This document shows positions 15,509 to 22,406 of a stretch of 26,260 nt of DNA, piece after piece. The notes below the pieces were generated by a model. It was given only the letters and a program-made list of their open reading frames with translations, made no database searches and had not been told where the DNA came from. The position numbers were made by a program, and so were the translations under genes. Each line of letters starts with the position of its first letter. Positions within the stretch are counted from its first letter, which is position 1. The stretch is from a virus: positions 1-26,260 of IMG/VR virus record IMGVR_UViG_3300024343_000102. The stretch is one strand, 5' to 3'.

Positions 15509-15787
15509 TTAAGCTACGGCAATATCACTTACTGCTTGTGGGACAGTAATTTCATAGACTGGGTTAGTCCAAGATGTTTGTAATGCATTAGCAATTCCAT
15601 TTTGGATTGCATCGCGCATACTAAATGCAACTTGAGCAGCATGAGTCAATGTAACAACTTTACCACCAGCATAAGTAATTGCAGTAGCAGTGGCAGTAGC
15701 GGAAGCAGCATCAACTAAAATAACATTAGTTACTGCAACCAATTGATTACCAGCACTGGTAACCGGGATAGATAAAAACTTTTCCAT
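15509..15787 (-). CDS. Small Ala/Thr/Val-rich virion-associated protein, 92 aa
   Basis: A complete 92-aa frame. It opens MEKFLSIPVTSAGNQLVAV, has an Ala/Thr-rich strand region (residues about 27-48), then a helix (MRDAIQNGIANALQTSW) and a final strand ending in Ala. There are no cysteines and few charged residues. Such small, weakly charged proteins beside the capsid gene are often abundant head decoration or fibre-base proteins; I remember similar ones in Bacteroidetes phage structural clusters but know no assigned function. It is isolated as a single unit: a terminator lies upstream at 15834-15867, a TAACTTTG box at 15819-15826, and another terminator follows the gene. That arrangement suggests separate, probably high, late expression. 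Confidence 0.8.
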   Translation of the reverse strand: MEKFLSIPVTSAGNQLVAVTNVILVDAASATATATAITYAGGKVVTLTHAAQVAFSMRDAIQNGIANALQTSWTNPVYEITVPQAVSDIAVA

Positions 15788-15818
15788 TTTCTAAAAATTT
15801 AATGGGTTAAACAATGCT

Positions 15819-15826
15819 CAAAGTTA
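15819..15826 (-). promoter_or_regulatory. Bacteroidetes-type -7 box TAACTTTG before the 92-aa gene
   Basis: The minus strand reads TAACTTTG, matching TAnnTTTG, directly after a terminator T-tract and 31 bases before the ATG at 15787. This would leave a leader of roughly 25 bases. No -33 TTTG is seen. Confidence 0.5.
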
Positions 15827-15831
15827 ATCAA

Positions 15832-15867
15832 AAAAAATAAAGGGATATCGATCTTACCTGATATCCC
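15832..15867 (-). terminator. Intrinsic terminator after the 254-aa gene
   Basis: On the minus strand a perfect 8-bp stem GGGATATC/GATATCCC (15860-15867 with 15842-15849) with a 10-base loop is followed by TTTATTTTTTTT. The 153-base gap 15788-15940 otherwise holds the -7 box noted separately and about 70 AT-rich bases after the upstream stop with nothing I can assign. Confidence 0.85.
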
Positions 15868-15940
15868 ATTACTTCTGTTTCCAATGACTAAATTAGAAGT
15901 AGCAAATATATAATATTATTTGTTACTACCATATAAAATC

Positions 15941-16705
15941 TTAATCATTTCCTGAAAACTTTTCTTCAAGAAATTTGTATAGCTCTAAGCCTTCATCTGA
16001 TTGCAGATATGATGCAAGCGCGTGAATATGATCATGTCCAAATGGAACAGTTATTAAACGTTTCTTGTTGTCTTTTAGGTTGAAGTGGATGTCTTTATTT
16101 CCACGGAACGTAAAGTAACCTGATGTAAATGCACGAGCTGCAAAGTTATTGATCTTAAGAAGTGGATCAGACGCAGCCTCCATAAAGTCTTGTGGATAAC
16201 GCTTAGCAAACAACATCATGTCACGCTTAATCTCTGTAGAGCTCATGTTGTCTACATTTGAACTTAATACCAATCTAGCTACTGCCTCAAGAGTATTAAA
16301 GTCTTTGTCAGCTAAATCACGAGCTAAAAGTAATGCATCAATCTCAGAGAATAACTCCTCAACATCTTCTTGAGCATCTTTTTCTGAGTCAAATTCATAA
16401 AATTCTGATCCATTATTAGGATGATAATATAAGAATTCTTGAAGTACTGGGTTATTCTTTGGAACTTTTAAAATACCATCTTCAAATACAATAGGCTCAA
16501 CAATAACGTTAGCATCTTGTTCGTCTTGAAATGGGCTTTTTGAATTTCGCGCGTAGCGAAGTGGGTGATTCGTATTGGTCTCTTCATTGTAATACAAAAG
16601 ACGTTTACGAGGAGTGTCTTTGTGTGCAATAAAATAGCTCAATGGAGCTTCTTGCATATTTAATAAATAAGTCCTATCCTTAGGCTCTAGCTTTACTCTG
16701 TTCAT
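15941..16705 (-). CDS. Conserved phage structural-cluster protein downstream of the capsid gene, 254 aa, function unknown
   Basis: A complete 254-aa frame with ATG at 16705. Recognisable features are PLSYFIAHKD near residue 17, LRYARNSKSPFQDEQD (about 49-64), IVEPIVFEDGILKVPKNNPV (about 67-86) and a C-terminal VPFGHDHIHALASYLQSDEG. The middle (residues about 105-140) is acidic and helical. I have seen this series of motifs in genes following the capsid gene of environmental phages, without an assigned function. It has no signal peptide, membrane segment or catalytic motif. A terminator precedes it and another follows, so it is either expressed by capsid-transcript read-through or from a promoter I cannot identify; the 66-base upstream gap lacks a TAnnTTTG box. 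Confidence 0.8.
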   Translation of the reverse strand: MNRVKLEPKDRTYLLNMQEAPLSYFIAHKDTPRKRLLYYNEETNTNHPLRYARNSKSPFQDEQDANVIVEPIVFEDGILKVPKNNPVLQEFLYYHPNNGSEFYEFDSEKDAQEDVEELFSEIDALLLARDLADKDFNTLEAVARLVLSSNVDNMSSTEIKRDMMLFAKRYPQDFMEAASDPLLKINNFAARAFTSGYFTFRGNKDIHFNLKDNKKRLITVPFGHDHIHALASYLQSDEGLELYKFLEEKFSGND

Positions 16706-16724
16706 TTGATATAATTTGAATTAT

Positions 16725-16756
16725 TAAAAAAATAGAGAGGGGCCGTAACCCCTCTC
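16725..16756 (-). terminator. Intrinsic terminator after the major capsid gene
   Basis: On the minus strand GAGAGGGG/CCCCTCTC (16749-16756 with 16735-16742) forms a perfect 8-bp GC-rich stem with a 6-base loop, followed by TATTTTTTT. It starts about 15 bases after the capsid stop codon. Confidence 0.9.
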
Positions 16757-16771
16757 GTATTATTAGTCTTC

Positions 16772-18187
16772 TTATCCTTTGAAGATAAAGAAGTTGTTAG
16801 CACCTAATGTACAAAGCGCACGCTCTGACAAGAAGTTGACCTCCATAGCATCTAATGAGCTAGTTTGTGCACCACCAGCTGAACCAGTCATCCAAGTTTT
16901 GTAACGACGGTTTTCAGCTTCAGAAGCACGGTAACGAACGTGAAGGAATGGACGTTTTGCATTCTTACCAAGTACTTGATCGTAAACGCTCATTGTACCA
17001 GCAGGAACCAAAACACCATTAACAGCACCACCAACGATACCACCGCGGAGAGTTGCGTCGTTAAGGTATTTCCAATCAGTCTTGTAGAACTCATAACCAC
17101 GACGGAATCCAGAGAAACCAAGGTTAAGGGCCATTTCTTCGCTGTTGTCAAACAAACCATAAGAAGTACCACCAGCACCGTAAGAGTTCTGAGCAGCCAA
17201 CATATCGTCGATGTCGAAAGAGAACTGACGGTTTAAGAACAATACGTTCTCAGCGATAGCACCTTGCTTGTCAAGACGTTGTACGATTGTATCGAAGTCA
17301 CCTAAAGAAGATGGGTTACCACCAGACCAAACATTACCACGGCTTTCAATGGCATTGAACATACCTTGAGTACCAGCACCTGTAGTTGCAGGTGGTGTTG
17401 GAGAAGTAACACCAAGGGCAGTAGCGGCACCTGAGTTAGAAGCAGCAGGAACGCCTTCAACCATTGCCATTTCGAGGTAGTCCTCAAAACGTAAACGAGT
17501 TTCGTGCTCAGACTTCATATACCAGTAGTAACCAGTAGCACCATTTTCAGTAGTAACCTCAACCCAACCAACTTGAGCCATGTCAGAACCAGATACACGA
17601 TATGTATCTTTAATGATAATAGGCTTGTTGTCGAAGAAAAGATCCTGTGATTCTAATGAACCATCCATACCACTAGTTCCTTTTTTGAATTCAGAACCAT
17701 ATACAAATGCAGTAACAGTACCAGATGTAAATGGAGTTGATCCAAATGCAGAATAGTAAGCAACAGTAAATGTATTTGAAGTTACATCTACGATAACGCC
17801 TTTTGCGGATTGAGCTGAATTACTTTCAGATGAAAGAAATACAGTTTGGCCATTACGGAAATTACAAGTTCCTGAAGGAAGTGTAAATACTTGCTGACCA
17901 GCAGCAGGTGTTCCTAATGAACCATAAGTCAATCCAGTGTACTTCGTGTGAAGACGACCTTGTTCTGCCCATTTAATGAGGTCAGAGTTAGTAGGAAGTT
18001 CTGCACCTACCATACGCAAGAAAGATGCAATTGAACGGTTACCGTAACGCTCAAATTCTTGCTCGTAAGTGTCAGGCAAATATTGATTCAAGAAATCAAA
18101 ATTTGTGATGTAGTTTGTAGGCAATGTTGCCTTTACAGCACTCGGGGTCAACAATGGACCCGGAGATACAGCTAATGTACCAGCCAT
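16772..18187 (-). CDS. Major capsid protein (HK97-like fold, crAss-like type), 471 aa
   Basis: A complete 471-aa frame. The N-terminal arm (residues 1-30) leads into FDFLNQYLPDTYEQEFERYGNRSIASFLRM, a helix region typical of the crAss-like/environmental capsid family. Residues about 85-170 look like a beta insertion (FTLPSG, TVFLSS, TAFVYGSEFKKGT). The core follows with ETRLRFEDYLEMAMVEGVP, a spine-helix-like segment and a glycine-rich stretch (about 240-275). The end, FLSERALCTLGANNFFIFKG, is a typical capsid C-terminal strand. The upstream region is purine-rich (AACTAGAAAAAATG) without a Shine-Dalgarno site, a start context common for highly expressed Bacteroidetes genes. It follows the scaffold by five bases and ends in a strong terminator, as expected for the most abundant virion protein. 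Confidence 0.85.
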   Translation of the reverse strand: MAGTLAVSPGPLLTPSAVKATLPTNYITNFDFLNQYLPDTYEQEFERYGNRSIASFLRMVGAELPTNSDLIKWAEQGRLHTKYTGLTYGSLGTPAAGQQVFTLPSGTCNFRNGQTVFLSSESNSAQSAKGVIVDVTSNTFTVAYYSAFGSTPFTSGTVTAFVYGSEFKKGTSGMDGSLESQDLFFDNKPIIIKDTYRVSGSDMAQVGWVEVTTENGATGYYWYMKSEHETRLRFEDYLEMAMVEGVPAASNSGAATALGVTSPTPPATTGAGTQGMFNAIESRGNVWSGGNPSSLGDFDTIVQRLDKQGAIAENVLFLNRQFSFDIDDMLAAQNSYGAGGTSYGLFDNSEEMALNLGFSGFRRGYEFYKTDWKYLNDATLRGGIVGGAVNGVLVPAGTMSVYDQVLGKNAKRPFLHVRYRASEAENRRYKTWMTGSAGGAQTSSLDAMEVNFLSERALCTLGANNFFIFKG

Positions 18188-18192
18188 TTTTT

Positions 18193-19314
18193 CTAGTTTT
18201 TAGGTTTTTGTTTAATAACTAATCTGTTACCGTAACTAGGCTCTACAGCTCTTACCTGGAAACCACCTTCAGTTTTCTTAGTCACCTGAGTAGATTGGCG
18301 CACCATGTCGATATTCTTTGACTCCTTAGAGACTGTATCAACTGTGTCTGCCATTCCTTTCTCATAGAAGAACTTCGCAAACTTATCAGGGTTCGAAGCA
18401 ATCGCTATTGCTCGATGGAATAACTCAGCATCCTTTAGGTAACCCTCTTCATTTAGGAACTTATTTACAAAGTTCTTTAGTGAAGACTGCTCCTCAAGAA
18501 GTGACTTAGCTTCTGCTGGTTTATAGGTTAGTGCTTTGTCTTCGTCAATTGCAAATTTGAAACCTTCAAACTTATCTGAAAACAACTCACTAGTCTTGTC
18601 AGCAAAATACTGAGACCGCTTCGTTTGTTCCTCTTGCTCGCTAGTTGCGGCTTGTTTATATTGCTTGTAAGATTCGTAAGCTTCTTTTTCTTCTGCTGGA
18701 ACAAAAGCATCCCTTGACTCAAGCGGAGCTTTATACTGTTCTTTTAGTTTATTAAAGTAGTCACGAGCCTTAGTCAGCTCTTTTTTACGTTCTAGCTTTA
18801 CCTTTTTAATGTGCTTGTCATCATCAAAGTCCTCATCATATGAATACTTAGACTCGAGCTCAAACTTCACCTCATCAGCATCAAGCTCTGGGTTCTGTTC
18901 TTTGTGGTATTGGTAAAGCAAAGAATCTTCATCCATGGCGCTGTAGTCGACATTCAACTTCATGAAGTCTTCAATACCACGCCCAGTATCTTTCTTATAC
19001 TTTAGAAACGCAGAGACATCTTCAGGTAGTTCTTCAGCTTGTGCTCGCTGCTCAACTAACTCATCTAAAGATGTGATCTCTTTGTTCCATCTTTTACCTA
19101 GATATGAAAGAACTTTATTATCATCTAAATCCACCTCTTGTGGTGGGTTATTATCTACTATTGGCTCAGCAGCTGGTTGACCTTCCGTCAAGTCTACCTT
19201 GATGGTATCATTATCACCAGAGTGATCCTCTAATCCTTCAAGAAGCGCTGCTTCTTTTTCAGCCATAGACTTCTCTTCGAATTCTACAGCTCTTACTTTA
19301 AATTCACCTTCCAT
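18193..19314 (-). CDS. Probable capsid scaffolding protein, 373 aa
   Basis: A complete 373-aa frame immediately upstream of the capsid gene, with ATG at 19314. It is strongly charged (Glu/Asp/Lys-rich), has no cysteine I can see, and is mainly helical. An acidic disordered stretch lies near residues 25-70, and a long helix rich in Lys/Glu/Gln/Tyr runs from about 160 to 240. The C-terminus is basic (RLVIKQKPKN), as in many scaffolds that bind the capsid shell. The motif EGxFxVRAVE occurs at both ends (F5-E11 and F352-E358). Position, charge and helix content all fit a scaffold. No protease motif is visible here, and none is evident elsewhere in the window. A TAACTTTG box 15 bases upstream suggests a promoter driving scaffold and capsid. 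Confidence 0.75.
   Translation of the reverse strand: MEGEFKVRAVEFEEKSMAEKEAALLEGLEDHSGDNDTIKVDLTEGQPAAEPIVDNNPPQEVDLDDNKVLSYLGKRWNKEITSLDELVEQRAQAEELPEDVSAFLKYKKDTGRGIEDFMKLNVDYSAMDEDSLLYQYHKEQNPELDADEVKFELESKYSYDEDFDDDKHIKKVKLERKKELTKARDYFNKLKEQYKAPLESRDAFVPAEEKEAYESYKQYKQAATSEQEEQTKRSQYFADKTSELFSDKFEGFKFAIDEDKALTYKPAEAKSLLEEQSSLKNFVNKFLNEEGYLKDAELFHRAIAIASNPDKFAKFFYEKGMADTVDTVSKESKNIDMVRQSTQVTKKTEGGFQVRAVEPSYGNRLVIKQKPKN
18242..19296 (-). repeat. 14-base direct repeat at the two ends of the scaffold gene
   Basis: The plus-strand string TCTACAGCTCTTAC occurs at 18242-18255 and 19283-19296, 1041 bases apart, in the same orientation and reading frame. It encodes the shared VRAVE core of the motif at both ends of the protein. 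The flanking codons differ (FK versus FQ), so the match is partial beyond it. Confidence 0.85.
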
Positions 19315-19329
19315 TTAATTTAATTTTGA

Positions 19330-19337
19330 CAAAGTTA
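19330..19337 (-). promoter_or_regulatory. Bacteroidetes-type -7 box TAACTTTG before the scaffold-capsid unit
   Basis: In the 36-base AT-only-like gap between the 210-aa gene and the scaffold, the minus strand reads TAACTTTG, 15 bases before the ATG at 19314. It is one of the few real gaps in the cluster. No -33 TTTG is seen at the standard distance. Confidence 0.55.
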
Positions 19338-19350
19338 ATAATTATTTTAT

Positions 19351-19983
19351 TTATTCATTATCGTAGAACATACGATCAGAATCTTCTGTGTGCCACTTAT
19401 CAAAGCTCTCGCAGTTGTAGTAGTCTGTATTCACTAGATAGTCAGGGCGCTCTGGAAAAGGCTTTGTAACAAATGATGGCTCAGACCACTTAATGCGGTT
19501 GTTTGGCTGTAGTGCTATTTGACCATTGTCAAGTAAAATGATGTGATGACTCTTATGCTCTAGTGCATCCTCTGCTAATGATAGATCAGTATTTAAGTCA
19601 TTCGCTCCCCAGTTGATGGTGGCATAGTAACTACCCGGATAGAACTTATGGTCTTTCATGTAAACCTCAACTTTTGTGTCATACACATAAGATAGGTGTA
19701 GTAACGTAAAGTTGTATGAGAAGCAGTTCCATATCTGTAAGAAGTGGAATGGTAGATCTGGATCAGGTAGCTCGGGCTTAGTTAATAACGCATGGCTTGG
19801 TAACTTATCGCGCATTACTCCGTTCTCTAATAGAACTTGGAATAGTGCAGCCTGACCAGGCATGCATCTAACTGACATTATAACGCCAGGTGTAAACTCT
19901 CCTTGTCCTTTTTGATGTTGATACATGTATTCATTTCTAACGAATACTTTCAAAGGGAAGAAGTTATGTTCTATATATGCCAT
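19351..19983 (-). CDS. Conserved protein downstream of the portal, 210 aa, function unknown
   Basis: A complete 210-aa frame joined to the portal by TAATG. Landmarks are GVIMSVRCMPGQAALFQVLLENGVMRDKLP (about 33-62), a Pro/Asp turn then LQIWNCFSYNF, and a C-terminal stretch with LAEDALEHKSHHIILLDNGQIALQPNNRIKW. I remember this combination as common between portal and scaffold/capsid genes in environmental phages; no function is assigned that I know of. It has no signal peptide, membrane helix or evident active site. His/Cys residues are scattered and do not form a zinc finger. It is likely an assembly or minor virion protein, an inference from position alone. Confidence 0.8.
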   Translation of the reverse strand: MAYIEHNFFPLKVFVRNEYMYQHQKGQGEFTPGVIMSVRCMPGQAALFQVLLENGVMRDKLPSHALLTKPELPDPDLPFHFLQIWNCFSYNFTLLHLSYVYDTKVEVYMKDHKFYPGSYYATINWGANDLNTDLSLAEDALEHKSHHIILLDNGQIALQPNNRIKWSEPSFVTKPFPERPDYLVNTDYYNCESFDKWHTEDSDRMFYDNE

Positions 19984-22406
19984 TATTTAGGTCCAAACGC
20001 TTCTAAATCGAAGCCATCAAGTGAGTCTTCAGTACTCTCAAAGTTTTGAGGTGGTAGGTTGTTTTGTCGTTGGTTGATTAGCTCAGACTGACGAGTGGCC
20101 TGTAGGTCGACTCGTTTATCTTTCGCCTTCTCCTTCTCAGTTTCACGATCTTTTAATGTCTGCATCTGCATTCCGTTCAACTGCATGTTGTATTGGAACT
20201 CAATAGCCATTAGCTCTTTCTTGAGCTCGGCTTCTGCCTGCATCTTCTGAATGTCGCCTTGAACTTCCATCTGCTTGATTTGAGCTTTTGTTTGGCCTTC
20301 CAATTGGATGACCTGTGCCTTAGCTTCAGCAGCTGCTTGAGAAGATTGGATGTTTGTCTGCATCTGCATTTGGAACTCCATCTCTTTCTCTTTCTGCTTC
20401 TGCTCCATACGCTTACGACGTTTCATCTTAAGCATCTCGTTTGCAAGCTTAATGTTGTTGATCATGCGAATGTCAATTGCATCCTCTAGGTCAATTGTCT
20501 GCTGCTGTAACGCCATCTGAATGTTCTGCTCGAGCTGAGCCTTCTGCTCTTCATCTGGGGCAATCTCAATAAAGATACCAAAGTCGTGTAGGTATAGATC
20601 CTTAACGTCTTCAAGTATCGCCATGTTGTACTTGCCAATCTGCATAGCAAACTCCTCAGCGAAGTCAGCATACTCAAGTATGTCAGCAACGCGGATAGAT
20701 AAGCACTCAGCAACTCTTTTAGTGACATTAAGACCAGCTTCTAAGATGTGGCGAGTAGCTGTGTTTGAGTTTAGCGCTGCAAGCTTCTGAACACCAACCA
20801 AAGCATCTGGGTGTGGTGTTGATGCATCACGCACCTCGTTTACACCCGTCACATCGCGGATCATATTCAAGTAGTGGTTGTAGTTGCCGATAAGGGCAGC
20901 CATCTTAGCTTGGCCACTATTTGAGTTAAGCTCTTGAATTGGAATACGCGCGTTGTTGAACTCACCGTCTTGTGTGTAGCTACGTCCAATCACACTACCT
21001 GTTTGGAAGTATAGATTGAGCGCATCCTCAGGGTTGTATGCGGCACCTGTTCCAAGGTCTACCTCATTAATACCATCAGCATCAATGAACACACCATCAG
21101 GAACTACGCGAGCCATAACTTGCTGTAGCTTCAAGTGAGTCAATTGGATCTGATCGGCAAATGGAATCATTCGACGAACGAGTGACTCAATATTTCCTTT
21201 ATAGTAACGTGGAGCGTAAGCAATGTAGTTTGGAAGTGCTTTCTGTGATGCAGACTTAGGACGAACCATGTTCTTCATCATCTCCCACTTAATGATGATG
21301 TTTGATCCACCGACCAACACACCTTCATACCAAACGTCGCGAACGGCTTCAACTACCTCAAACATTTCGTTTGGTGGTGGGTTAAAGTTGTCATCCTTAC
21401 GGATCACTCGCTCTCCTCCGTTTTCAAGTAATTTCTTTTTCCAAACAAACTTCTTGTGAGTCTTATAATTAAAGTACAGCAACGTCACAACCTCATTTAA
21501 GAATGCGTCGTCTTGGTAGTTACGAATTATAGGGAAGTAGTCATACCAAGCTGAACCTGCGTTCTTAATCTCAGTAAGCTCCTCGTCAGTAAGGTTTGGA
21601 TTCATTTTAAGCAGCTCAGTGTAGTGAACTTGCTTAACCTCTCCGAAGTAGAAGCAATCAGAGAAGTCACTCTTTTCAGTATAGCTGTGGATCCAGTTTG
21701 CTGGGTCTACATACTCAACCTTAACGCCATCGTTGATAAGAAACTCATGTTTAGCAACACCAAGTCCTATCGTGGCTACGTCGTAGTAATAGTCTCTCAA
21801 CACATCTTCATAGTCATTCATCTTGAGAAGTGTGTTGATGGCAATCTCTTCAGCAATCTCAATGGATGGCTTGTAGTTCATCTGCATGTACAGAGAAAGC
21901 TCCTGATCATTTGCAGGCAGCTCATCTGGATTTACGTTGAACGCGTCAATTCCAAGTGTTTCCTTGGTCATCGTTAAGAAGTCCTTGGCTACCATGTCAG
22001 CCTCGATCATATCCTGGAACACGTTCTTCTTCTCAGCAGATAGAACGTCCTGAGCCTCAGCCTTAATGGTGTATGGTCTGTCTAGCATTCCATTGACAAC
22101 AACGTCAACAAACTTAGGTATGATTGGAACCGGAGTCCAATCCAAGTTAAGCATTGATATGTCGCCATTAACAGCGATCTCGTCCTTGTACTTTTGTACA
22201 GGCTGTTCTCCACGGGCATATAGTCTCAGGCGGTGGAATTCACCCCACTGCTGATAAAATCTGCTTGAATTAGACTTCCTCTTAAACCACTCCCCTTCGA
22301 TGGCTTTTCCTACCTTTAATCCGTACTCATATGTCGCCTTGACTTCATCTGGCGCCATTTGGTCCGGAAAGGGTAATGAGGAGATAACAACTGATGGTTT
22401 ATCCAT
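19983..22406 (-). CDS. Portal protein, 807 aa
   Basis: A complete 807-aa frame coupled to the terminase gene and to the next gene by TAATG at both ends. Features consistent with a large portal: an early charged helix followed by WGEFHRLRLYARGEQPVQKY, PVIPKFVDVVVNGML-like wing/clip entry (VPIIPKFVDVVVNGML near residue 93), a central TGVNEVRDAS stem segment (near 517-526), and NTATRHILEAGLNVTKRVAE after it. Residues about 655-780 are a long Met/Gln/Glu/Lys-rich coiled coil extending beyond the usual portal core. Size and layout match the large portals of crAss-like and environmental Bacteroidetes phages, and it sits directly after the terminase. It should form the dodecameric ring at one capsid vertex through which DNA is packaged and ejected. 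Confidence 0.88.
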   Translation of the reverse strand: MDKPSVVISSLPFPDQMAPDEVKATYEYGLKVGKAIEGEWFKRKSNSSRFYQQWGEFHRLRLYARGEQPVQKYKDEIAVNGDISMLNLDWTPVPIIPKFVDVVVNGMLDRPYTIKAEAQDVLSAEKKNVFQDMIEADMVAKDFLTMTKETLGIDAFNVNPDELPANDQELSLYMQMNYKPSIEIAEEIAINTLLKMNDYEDVLRDYYYDVATIGLGVAKHEFLINDGVKVEYVDPANWIHSYTEKSDFSDCFYFGEVKQVHYTELLKMNPNLTDEELTEIKNAGSAWYDYFPIIRNYQDDAFLNEVVTLLYFNYKTHKKFVWKKKLLENGGERVIRKDDNFNPPPNEMFEVVEAVRDVWYEGVLVGGSNIIIKWEMMKNMVRPKSASQKALPNYIAYAPRYYKGNIESLVRRMIPFADQIQLTHLKLQQVMARVVPDGVFIDADGINEVDLGTGAAYNPEDALNLYFQTGSVIGRSYTQDGEFNNARIPIQELNSNSGQAKMAALIGNYNHYLNMIRDVTGVNEVRDASTPHPDALVGVQKLAALNSNTATRHILEAGLNVTKRVAECLSIRVADILEYADFAEEFAMQIGKYNMAILEDVKDLYLHDFGIFIEIAPDEEQKAQLEQNIQMALQQQTIDLEDAIDIRMINNIKLANEMLKMKRRKRMEQKQKEKEMEFQMQMQTNIQSSQAAAEAKAQVIQLEGQTKAQIKQMEVQGDIQKMQAEAELKKELMAIEFQYNMQLNGMQMQTLKDRETEKEKAKDKRVDLQATRQSELINQRQNNLPPQNFESTEDSLDGFDLEAFGPK

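Noticed and set aside
16940-17236. Plus- and minus-strand open frames inside the capsid gene (16940-17236 plus, 16990-17178 minus, 17302-17487 minus)
   Set aside because: They overlap the firmly supported capsid gene in other frames, and the translations are low-complexity Leu/Val/Thr shadows.
21624-21977. 117-codon plus-strand open frame
   Set aside because: Antisense to the portal gene; no start context, no motif, and no other plus-strand gene exists in the window.
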